The position numbers and the translations under genes are program-made. Below, in pieces: positions 37,826 through 45,332 of a stretch of 52,519 bases of DNA. Source of the stretch: Candidatus Daviesbacteria bacterium RIFCSPHIGHO2_01_FULL_41_45. GTDB taxonomy: Bacteria; Patescibacteriota; Microgenomatia; Daviesbacterales; UBA10151. The number at the start of each line of letters is the position of its first letter. Position 1 is the stretch's first letter. Below the pieces are notes generated by a model. It searched no databases. It worked only from the letters and a program-made list of their open reading frames with translations, and was not told the DNA's origin. The DNA lies in assembly GCA_001776975.1 (NCBI GenBank), contig MFCS01000022.1:1-52519 (forward strand). The letters run 5' to 3'.

Positions 37826-37972
37826 TAATCCTCACTCTCATCCTCCGACGACACAGTAATCCACCCAGTCTATCCGTTCACTCACTATACAGAAGACCCT
37901 AATTACAAACCAACAGAATGGGATGATCCTACGGTTCCTGAAGAAGGTTTTGATTCCTTAAGAAGGGAATAA
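37826..37972 (+). pseudogene. possible C-terminal remnant of a passenger gene
   Basis: Start-less open frame ...TVIHPVYPFTHYTEDPNYKPTEWDDPTVPEEGFDSLRRE* with protein-like composition. Confidence 0.3.
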
Positions 37973-37976
37973 TTAT

Positions 37977-38627
37977 CTACTTAGCTTTCCCAGATTCCAC
38001 AATTGAGATTATTGGTTGAGAAATATCTGGTTGTTTGGGCCATCGCTGCATATCGCCGTCATAATCAGAGCCTTTAGGAAATTTATAGGGATCATCGAAA
38101 CCTCTCCTTTTATACCATGAATAAAGAGGTCCCTGGGTTAATTTGCCGCCCTTGTCAACTGGATTTAAGTATATTCTCCAACCATTAAGATCTGCTAAAG
38201 CACAAAGGTTATCCAATAAAAAACTACCTACACCTTCTGCATTGTTATACCCAAATTTTTCTGGCAAATGTGCCGTCTCTGTCTGGATCATATCTACTCT
38301 AATTGCCGGAACATGGTCTGGAGTATCAAGATTATTGATCTCTAATACACCAACTCTTCCATTACCTAATTTATGGCTTTCTAGCCAATGGTCAAAACCT
38401 GGAGCGATTTCTCCTTTTTTCATCATTTCCTCGGCAGCAGATTTTTGATCCTCCCAATTAGGAACACTTACTGACCACTCAAAATCGGCAGGCTTGACTG
38501 GAATATCTCCCTCAAAAATATAAGGTAGGTCTTTTACTGCAACTTCTTGCCTAAAGTGTAGAGGTTTTGGCGCTTCTTTTTCTTGGATAGCAGGGTTACT
38601 CCCGAATTCTTGCGTATCAATTGCCAT
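37977..38627 (-). CDS. hypothetical protein with GNAT-like C-terminal motif
   Basis: NAEGVGSFLLDNLCALADLNGWRIYLNPVDKGGKLTQGPLYSWYKRRGF resembles GNAT acetyltransferase motif A/B. Confidence 0.6.
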   Translation of the reverse strand: MAIDTQEFGSNPAIQEKEAPKPLHFRQEVAVKDLPYIFEGDIPVKPADFEWSVSVPNWEDQKSAAEEMMKKGEIAPGFDHWLESHKLGNGRVGVLEINNLDTPDHVPAIRVDMIQTETAHLPEKFGYNNAEGVGSFLLDNLCALADLNGWRIYLNPVDKGGKLTQGPLYSWYKRRGFDDPYKFPKGSDYDGDMQRWPKQPDISQPIISIVESGKAK

Positions 38628-38684
38628 AAATGATTTATATCATATTTTAGGTAGTCTTACCCGGAGTTCTTAAGTTAAACAAAT

Positions 38685-39079
38685 TCAGAAATAGTTTATG
38701 CTCAGGTAATTAAAATATATGGACAACAACCAGAACAGGAAAAAAGGTACAGCCCAGCAGAGTGTGTTGCAACTGAAAAGCAGATTATGCAAGGAAATCC
38801 TGACATTACTAAAATCTCTACCAGCTATGTTGAAAGACAGAATTTAACCATGAGGATGAATATGCGAAGGTTTACCAGACTAACAAACGCCTTTTCAAAG
38901 AAAATACAAAACTTAGAACATGCAGTAGCACTCCATTTTATGTATTACAACTTCTGTAGACCACACAAGACTTTAAATCTGAAGAAATCTTTAGGCATAA
39001 CCCCTGCTATGGCCTCAGGGGTAACAAAGAAAAGATGGACAATAGGGGACATTATTTATTTGATTAATTCAAATTGACC
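38685..39079 (+). pseudogene. C-terminal fragment of an IS1-family-like DDE transposase
   Basis: In-frame TNSEIVYAQVIKIYGQQPEQEKRYSPAECVATEKQIMQGNPDITKISTSYVERQNLTMRMNMRRFTRLTNAFSKK...HFMYYNFCRPHKTL...TPAMASGV; N-terminal part absent (in-frame TAA upstream). Confidence 0.85.
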
Positions 39080-39086
39080 CACTACC
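39068..39086 (-). repeat. right terminal inverted repeat
   Basis: TTCAAATTGACCCACTACC. Confidence 0.9.
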
Positions 39087-39094
39087 ATAACTTG
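39087..39094. repeat. target-site duplication, right copy ATAACTTG
   Basis: Direct repeat abutting right TIR. Confidence 0.85.
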
Positions 39095-39128
39095 ACACTC
39101 TTAAGTATTATGTATAACAATAAGTCTG

Positions 39129-39410
39129 GTGATAGAGTCTCCTGTTTTTCCTAATCTAGTTCTAGGTGGAAAAAGTGTTTATGCTGCTTTTGGCATACTC
39201 ACTACGTTCGGCAGCGAGCTACAACGCTTCATTATAATCTCACAACAGATTCATCTACTGGAACCAGGGTCTGAAACTGTAAATGCTAGGATAGAGTATC
39301 TTTATGACTACCTAGATCCTCATACAGAAGATGGATTTGAATCTAAGATGATGTCGTGGAGAGAGATATATATAACTCACCAGCTAAGACATGTTTTCCA
39401 GAGACAATAA
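39129..39410 (+). CDS. hypothetical protein (93 aa)
   Basis: ORF; upstream TTGACA and TATAAC; convergent with next gene. Confidence 0.45.
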   Translation: MIESPVFPNLVLGGKSVYAAFGILTTFGSELQRFIIISQQIHLLEPGSETVNARIEYLYDYLDPHTEDGFESKMMSWREIYITHQLRHVFQRQ

Positions 39411-39644
39411 TCGCTCCCTTGCACTTTTCTGAAGTTCTTTTCTTGCTCCTCGAGCTCTCCCCAAAACTTCTGCTATAGCTACGCTCTCATGGATAGCAAC
39501 TCTGGGAAATCTACCATGTTCTCCATTAGGCTGCACCTCTTCCCACCCTAAAAACTCACATCCCCTGGTAATGCCTTCCATGTTGCTTAGGCGTTGCATG
39601 GGATCACCCGTAATTTTCCCTAATTGAGACTCTGTGTTTTCCAT
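39384..39644 (-). CDS. hypothetical protein (86 aa) immediately downstream of S10
   Basis: ORF tightly coupled to rpsJ. Confidence 0.55.
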   Translation of the reverse strand: MENTESQLGKITGDPMQRLSNMEGITRGCEFLGWEEVQPNGEHGRFPRVAIHESVAIAEVLGRARGARKELQKSARERLLSLENMS

Positions 39645-39646
39645 AA

Positions 39647-39955
39647 TTACATCTTTACTTCGATCTCAACTCCAGCTGGTAACTCTAAATGCATCAGTGA
39701 ATCAATGGTCTTGTCCGTTGGTTCAACAATCTCAACTAATCTTTTATGAATTTTTAACTCAAACGCTTCTTGGGAATCTTTATCTGTGAAAGGAGAACGG
39801 GGAACAGTAAATCTAGTAGTTTTTGTAGGAAGAGGTATCGGACCGACAATCTTGGCTCCGGTTCGTAAAGCTGTATCCAAAAGCTGCTCGGTCGTTGAAT
39901 CGAGCACCCGATAGTCATAGCTTTTTAATTTAATTCTAATTCTTCCTTTTGCCAT
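39647..39955 (-). CDS. rpsJ: 30S ribosomal protein S10
   Basis: RIRIKLKSYDYRVLDSTTEQLLDTALRTGAKIVGPIPLPTK. Confidence 0.97.
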   Translation of the reverse strand: MAKGRIRIKLKSYDYRVLDSTTEQLLDTALRTGAKIVGPIPLPTKTTRFTVPRSPFTDKDSQEAFELKIHKRLVEIVEPTDKTIDSLMHLELPAGVEIEVKM

Positions 39956-39991
39956 CTAATTTTCCTCTTCTCTTGTAAACGTGCAAGCAAT

Positions 39992-40020
39992 TGTACCAGA
40001 TCTCGAGCCTAAAAACAAAA
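39992..40020 (-). promoter_or_regulatory. candidate rpsJ promoter TTGTTT-17-TACAAT
   Basis: - strand TTGTTTTTAGGCTCGAGATCTGGTACAATTGCTTGCA directly after tuf terminator. Confidence 0.6.
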
Positions 40021-40037
40021 AAGGGGCTTTTGGCCCC
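40014..40037 (-). terminator. intrinsic terminator of tuf
   Basis: - strand GGGGC-CAAAA-GCCCC-TTTTTTT. Confidence 0.85.
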
Positions 40038-40067
40038 AACTAAACCCCATACCCAACCCTTAAAATA

Positions 40068-41246
40068 CTACTTATTAATCTTGGTAATAACTCCCGCTCC
40101 AACTGTTTTACCACCTTCTCTAACCGCAAACCTTAATCCGTCCTCCATAGCCACAGGAGTAATTAACTTAATATTCATCTTGGTTGTATCTCCTGGCATA
40201 GCCATCTCAACGCCTTCTGGTAAAATAACCTCTCCAGTCACATCAGTGGTTCTGATATAAAATTGTGGTCGGTATCCTTTAAAGAAAGGCGTGTGTCTGC
40301 CACCCTCTTCTTTGGAGAGAATGTACACCTCAGCTTCAAACTCAGAGTGAGGGGTGATTGACCCTGGTTTAGCCAAAACTTGACCTCTTTCAACGTCATC
40401 TTTCTCCACACCTCTTAATAAGACTCCAGCATTATCTCCAGCCTGTCCCTCATCCAATAGCTTATGAAACATCTCAATCCCAGTCACAACTGATTTTCTG
40501 GTTGGCTTAATTCCCACAATCTCGATCTCCTCATTAACCTTAACCTTGCCTCGTTCAATCCTACCTGTTACCACGGTTCCCCGTCCTTTAATAGAAAAAA
40601 CGTCCTCCACAGCCATTAAGAACGGTTTATCAATCTCGCGAACCGGATTTGGGATAAATTCATCAACAGCTTTCATTAAATCCTCAATTGATTTAACTGC
40701 TTCCGGGTCACCCTCCAAGGCTTTTCTAGCTGATCCCTTAATAATCGGGGCATTGCGATCAAATTCATATTTGGCTAATAAATCTCGGACCTCTTCTTCA
40801 ACCAGATCTAAGAGCTCAGCATCATCCACCATGTCGGTTTTATTAAGATAAACAACTACAGCTGGTACTCCCACCTGCCTGGCCAGTAATAAATGTTCCC
40901 TGGTTTGAGGCATTGGTCCGTCCGGAGCTGAAACCACCAAGATAGCTCCATCAACCTGAGCTGCTCCAGTAATCATATTTTTGATATAGTCAGCATGCCC
41001 TGGCATGTCGATATGAGCATAGTGACGGTTGTCTGTTTCATATTCTTGATGAGTGATATTAATGGTGATTCCGCGAGCTCTTTCTTCAGGAGCGTTATCA
41101 ATCTGTTCGTAGGATTTATACTCAGCTTGACCCTTACCAGCTAAAACTTTAGTGATAGCTGAGGTTAGGGTGGTCTTGCCATGGTCAACGTGACCCATGG
41201 TACCGATATTTATGTGTGGTTTATTGCGATTAAATGTACCCGCCAT
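40068..41246 (-). CDS. tuf: elongation factor Tu
   Basis: [59 protein letters not shown]. Confidence 0.98.
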   Translation of the reverse strand: MAGTFNRNKPHINIGTMGHVDHGKTTLTSAITKVLAGKGQAEYKSYEQIDNAPEERARGITINITHQEYETDNRHYAHIDMPGHADYIKNMITGAAQVDGAILVVSAPDGPMPQTREHLLLARQVGVPAVVVYLNKTDMVDDAELLDLVEEEVRDLLAKYEFDRNAPIIKGSARKALEGDPEAVKSIEDLMKAVDEFIPNPVREIDKPFLMAVEDVFSIKGRGTVVTGRIERGKVKVNEEIEIVGIKPTRKSVVTGIEMFHKLLDEGQAGDNAGVLLRGVEKDDVERGQVLAKPGSITPHSEFEAEVYILSKEEGGRHTPFFKGYRPQFYIRTTDVTGEVILPEGVEMAMPGDTTKMNIKLITPVAMEDGLRFAVREGGKTVGAGVITKINK

Positions 41247-41265
41247 AATTTTTAGATTTTACAAT

Positions 41266-41289
41266 TAAAACCCAGCTCAATCAAGCTGG
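41266..41289 (-). terminator. hairpin/terminator between fusA and tuf
   Basis: - strand CCAGCT-TGATTG-AGCTGG-GTTTT; preceded by TTGCAA-17-TATATT. Confidence 0.65.
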
Positions 41290-41335
41290 TACCTGAAAAT
41301 ATACACCAATTACCACTAAATTGCAAGGGGTTATT

Positions 41336-43486
41336 TCAGGTGGTTTCAACTCGGCCGGTAAATCCAGAGGTTGAGATAATCTTTTGGGAAACGTTAACAG
41401 GCACCTCTTCATAATGATCCGCCTCCATATAATAGGTGGCTCTGCCTTGTGACATAGATCTAATAGCTGTAGCATAACCACCCATCTCAGCCAATGGTAC
41501 CAAGGCTACCACTACCCTAGCATTACCTCTCATCTCAGTAGATGAAATTTGGGCTCTTTTGGAAGAAAGATCAGCAATAATATCTCCCAAAAACTCCTCC
41601 GGAGTAGTCACCTCTACCTTCATAATAGGCTCCAATAATACTAATCCAGCGTTATTGGCTGCATCAGTTAAACCCAATGACCCCGCAATTTTAAAAGACA
41701 TCTCCGATGAATCAACATCGTGGAACGAGCCATCGTAAACTATCACTTTAATATCAGTCACCGGATAGCCGGCGAGAATCCCCGTATCCTCTTTTTCAAT
41801 GACTCCTTTTTCAATTGGCGAGATAAACTCTCTAGGGATTCTCCCTCCCACCACCTCTGAGACAAACTCCCGACCACTACCTCGAGGAAGTGGCTCAATT
41901 TTTAATAAACAGTGACCATATTGACCCCGACCTCCGGTCTGCCTGATATATTTACCCTCACCTTTGGCCGGACGGGTAATAGTTTCTTTATAAGCTACCT
42001 GGGGTTCACCAACATTAGCCTCAACCTTAAACTCCCGTTTCATCCGGTCTACTAACACCTCCAGTTGCAACTCACCCATGCCAGCGATAATAGTTTGACC
42101 GGTATCAACATCTGTTTTAACCCTAAAGGTTGGGTCTTCTTCAGAGAGCCTAGAGAGAGCCAGCCCTAATTTTTCCTGATCAGATTTGGTTTTTGGCTCA
42201 ATGGCCAAAGAGATAACCGGCTCAGGAAAAGAGATAGATTCTAATATAATCGGGGCGTTCTCATCACAAAGAGTGTTCCCAGTGATAGTCTCTTTTAAAC
42301 CCACAGCCGCCACAATCTCTCCGGAAAAAGCCTCATCAATCTCCTCTCTTTCATTCGCATGCATCAAAAGTAGCCTACCAACTCTCTCTCTGGTATTTTT
42401 GGTAATGTTGTAAACGTAAGACCCACTCTTTAAAGTTCCCGAATAAATTCTAATGTAGGTTAATTTTCCAACATGTGGATCAACTTGAATCTTAAAAGCT
42501 AAAGCAGATAACGGATCACTGGGGATTAACTTCCTAGCTTCTTGTTCTCCACTTTTGGGGTTCTCGCCAATAATCTCCTTAATATCTGAAGGGGAGGGTA
42601 GATACTCCACCACAGCATCTAACATCATCTGTACTCCTTTGTTTCTGAGAGATGACCCTGCCAAAACCGGCACGATCTTGCTTTCAATAACTGCCTGCCT
42701 GAGGGCCTTTTTTAACTCCTCCACACTAATATTTTCACCATTTAAATACTTCTCCATTAGCTGATCATCCGTCCCGGCGATCTCTTCAACCAATTTTTCT
42801 CTATGCTCTTTTACGGCATCAACCATCTCGGGTGGCATATCAACCTCATGGAATTTGGCACCCGTTTCATCCCCCTCCCAAACAATAGCCTTCTCTGTAA
42901 GCAAATCCACCACGCCCTTAAAATCGTTTTCACTACCGATCGGTAAATTATATGGTAGGGCATTAGCTCCTAGTCTATCCCGAGCAGACTGGATCGTTCC
43001 CAAAAAGTTAGCTCCCACTACATCCATCTTGTTGGAAAAAGCTACCAAAGGCACTTTGTATTTATTAGCCTGACGCCACACAGTCTCGGTTTGAGATTGG
43101 ACTCCAGAAGCAGAGTCCAAAACAATTACTCCACCATCCAAAACTCTCAGTGACCGCTCTACCTCAGCAGTAAAATCGACATGACCGGGGGTATCAATTA
43201 AATTGATCCTAGTATCCAAATCTTTAAATAAACCACCGTCGGGCTTGACTGTCCAAAAAGTAGTGATGGCAGCCGAGACAATAGTAATACCCCGCTCTTT
43301 CTCCTGTTCCATCCAATCCGTAGTGGTAGTACCCTCATCAATGTCCCCAATTTTATAAGTTACCCCGGTGTAAAAGAGGATCCGCTCAGTGGTAGTAGTT
43401 TTTCCAGCATCAATGTGGGCAATTATGCCAATATTTCTAATCCTGTCTAAGGGAAAATCCCGTTTGGTTTTGATGATAGCAGCCAT
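41336..43486 (-). CDS. fusA: elongation factor G
   Basis: [61 protein letters not shown]. Confidence 0.98.
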   Translation of the reverse strand: MAAIIKTKRDFPLDRIRNIGIIAHIDAGKTTTTERILFYTGVTYKIGDIDEGTTTTDWMEQEKERGITIVSAAITTFWTVKPDGGLFKDLDTRINLIDTPGHVDFTAEVERSLRVLDGGVIVLDSASGVQSQTETVWRQANKYKVPLVAFSNKMDVVGANFLGTIQSARDRLGANALPYNLPIGSENDFKGVVDLLTEKAIVWEGDETGAKFHEVDMPPEMVDAVKEHREKLVEEIAGTDDQLMEKYLNGENISVEELKKALRQAVIESKIVPVLAGSSLRNKGVQMMLDAVVEYLPSPSDIKEIIGENPKSGEQEARKLIPSDPLSALAFKIQVDPHVGKLTYIRIYSGTLKSGSYVYNITKNTRERVGRLLLMHANEREEIDEAFSGEIVAAVGLKETITGNTLCDENAPIILESISFPEPVISLAIEPKTKSDQEKLGLALSRLSEEDPTFRVKTDVDTGQTIIAGMGELQLEVLVDRMKREFKVEANVGEPQVAYKETITRPAKGEGKYIRQTGGRGQYGHCLLKIEPLPRGSGREFVSEVVGGRIPREFISPIEKGVIEKEDTGILAGYPVTDIKVIVYDGSFHDVDSSEMSFKIAGSLGLTDAANNAGLVLLEPIMKVEVTTPEEFLGDIIADLSSKRAQISSTEMRGNARVVVALVPLAEMGGYATAIRSMSQGRATYYMEADHYEEVPVNVSQKIISTSGFTGRVETT

Positions 43487-43494
43487 AATTTTAG

Positions 43495-43728
43495 TTACTT
43501 ATCCTCTTTGATGTTATTTTCAATATTAGCAATAATTTTTTCCGTCTCGTTAATCCTAGCTCGATAGGTATCAGCATCCTCAGACAACATCTGGAAAGCA
43601 GCGTTCTCCCGCAGATCTCCCATCTGCATGGCTTCACCTCTTTTTTGCATGACAACTCCGTACTCTACTTTTACCTTTTCGAGCTTATCCTGCCACATTT
43701 TTAGTTTTTGTTCGTTTATAGTACTCAT
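43495..43728 (-). CDS. GreA/GreB N-terminal coiled-coil-only protein
   Basis: [30 protein letters not shown] matches the Gre N-terminal tip; ends at 77 aa with no FKBP-like domain. Confidence 0.75.
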   Translation of the reverse strand: MSTINEQKLKMWQDKLEKVKVEYGVVMQKRGEAMQMGDLRENAAFQMLSEDADTYRARINETEKIIANIENNIKEDK

Positions 43729-43751
43729 ACTTTTAACTCGTTAAAATTACA

Positions 43752-43779
43752 GAAAAAAAGAAGCCCCTCAGGGAGGCTT
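43752..43779 (-). terminator. intrinsic terminator downstream of the S12-S7-orphan unit
   Basis: - strand AAGCCTCCCTGAGGGGCTTCTTTTTTTC. Confidence 0.8.
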
Positions 43780-43824
43780 ACCTGCTAATACTAGTCTACT
43801 CCTACCTGAAAGTCAAATTAATAC

Positions 43825-44328
43825 TTAGGTTATAGAACGTAGGTGGCTGATAGGGTTTCTTCCACCATTAACATGAAATCTATTTTGTCCCTTTGGTAAT
43901 CGACCCCTAGCATAATCAGCCCAACTTTTAATAACTGGAGCTTTTTCTATCGGAGCTCTTAATAAACCCTCAGCAAACAACTGACCTCTTATTTGCGCTG
44001 CAATATCAGTAGCCACAACCATCTGGTCAACAGCTAATCTGCCATAGGCATCATGAATAGCTATCGCTATCTCCATTGCATGATCTACATCACTTACTGG
44101 AATTCCCTTTTTAATAGCTTGAGACTCTGCCAAGCTTCTAATTATTGACAGCCTGGAAACCCCTACTATTGGATCAGCGTCAGGAACCGACATCAGTGGG
44201 ATTATCCCTTCAGTCATCCCTGTTTCTGCAGTATCTAATAACACCCGTCGAATAATCTCTGCATTTCTTTGACCAAACGAAATTATCCTCTCACGTCTTG
44301 TGGGTATAAAATATGCAGGTCGTTCCAT
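43825..44328 (-). CDS. hypothetical protein in str operon (start placed at MERPAYFIPTRRER)
   Basis: ORF between S7 and terminator; no recognised family. Confidence 0.65.
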   Translation of the reverse strand: MERPAYFIPTRRERIISFGQRNAEIIRRVLLDTAETGMTEGIIPLMSVPDADPIVGVSRLSIIRSLAESQAIKKGIPVSDVDHAMEIAIAIHDAYGRLAVDQMVVATDIAAQIRGQLFAEGLLRAPIEKAPVIKSWADYARGRLPKGQNRFHVNGGRNPISHLRSIT

Positions 44329-44350
44329 AAGTTTTTTGTAAAGAAAGTTT

Positions 44351-44827
44351 CTAAAATCTAAAGTGAGCGAAGGCCTTATTAGCTTCAGCAGCTCGCATTG
44401 AGTTATCTTTCTTGGCAACTGCTGCACCTTTATTGTCTGCTGCATCCAAAAATTCTTGGGCTAATTTATCAGCAAAGGTGTGAAATTGATTGTTTGATCT
44501 GGCCCTAGCTGCCTCAATCAGCCATCTGATAGCTAAGGCCTCCCGCCTATCACCTCTTACCTCCACTGGAATTTGGTAAGACGCTCCGCCAATTCTTCTT
44601 GGTTTAACCTCCATTTTAGGAACAACATTGGCGATAGCTGTTTCAAAAACCCGTAAGGGATCCTGTCCTGTCTTTTCAATAATCTCAAACCCTTTATACA
44701 TTAACCCTAAAGCCACACTTTTTTTGCCATCCATCATCATCCGGTTAACAAATCTGGTTACCAAACGGGATCCATAAATTGGGTCAGGGGTTAATATTCT
44801 TCTGATAACTTTTCCACTTCTTGGCAT
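44351..44827 (-). CDS. rpsG: 30S ribosomal protein S7
   Basis: MPRSGKVIRRILTPDPIYGSRLVTRFVNRMMMDGKKSVA. Confidence 0.98.
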   Translation of the reverse strand: MPRSGKVIRRILTPDPIYGSRLVTRFVNRMMMDGKKSVALGLMYKGFEIIEKTGQDPLRVFETAIANVVPKMEVKPRRIGGASYQIPVEVRGDRREALAIRWLIEAARARSNNQFHTFADKLAQEFLDAADNKGAAVAKKDNSMRAAEANKAFAHFRF

Positions 44828-44835
44828 ATAATTCC

Positions 44836-45264
44836 TTAAGCTGCTGCCCTTGCTGGACCACTATTTTTGGTTCCATATTTACTTCTCGAGGTTCTCCTAC
44901 CCACCACCCCAGACATATCTAATTTACCCCTGATAATGTGATACTTTACACCTGGTAAATCTTTAACTCTACCACCTCTCACCATCACAATAGCATGCTC
45001 CGCTAGATCGTGACCAATTCCTTGGATATAGGCTGTGATCTCGGTTTTATTGGACAACCTTACCCGAGCCACTTTTCTTAAAGCTGAATTTGGTTTTTTG
45101 GGGGTCATAGTTTTAACTAACACCACTACCCCCCGTTTTTGCGGGTTAAAGGTCTGAATATATTTTCTATCCTTAGCATTAAAGGTTCTCCTCAAAGCAG
45201 TAGCCTTAATTTTTCTGCTACTTCTACCTCTCCCTTTTCGTACAAGTTGATTAATAGTTGGCAT
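44836..45264 (-). CDS. rpsL: 30S ribosomal protein S12
   Basis: [12 protein letters not shown]...[37 protein letters not shown]. Confidence 0.98.
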   Translation of the reverse strand: MPTINQLVRKGRGRSSRKIKATALRRTFNAKDRKYIQTFNPQKRGVVVLVKTMTPKKPNSALRKVARVRLSNKTEITAYIQGIGHDLAEHAIVMVRGGRVKDLPGVKYHIIRGKLDMSGVVGRRTSRSKYGTKNSGPARAAA

Positions 45265-45332
45265 ATATATTTATTCCTGACAACTTCAAGCTTTGCTTAC
45301 TCGAAGAGAAGCTGTGCTTATAGTTGGCATAG

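Larger units (their letters stand above)
35461..39086. mobile_element. non-autonomous/degenerate IS1-family-like element with passenger genes
   Basis: 19-bp perfect TIRs (35461-35479 and 39068-39086), 8-bp TSD ATAACTTG (35453-35460 and 39087-39094), truncated transposase with stop codon inside right TIR. Confidence 0.85.
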
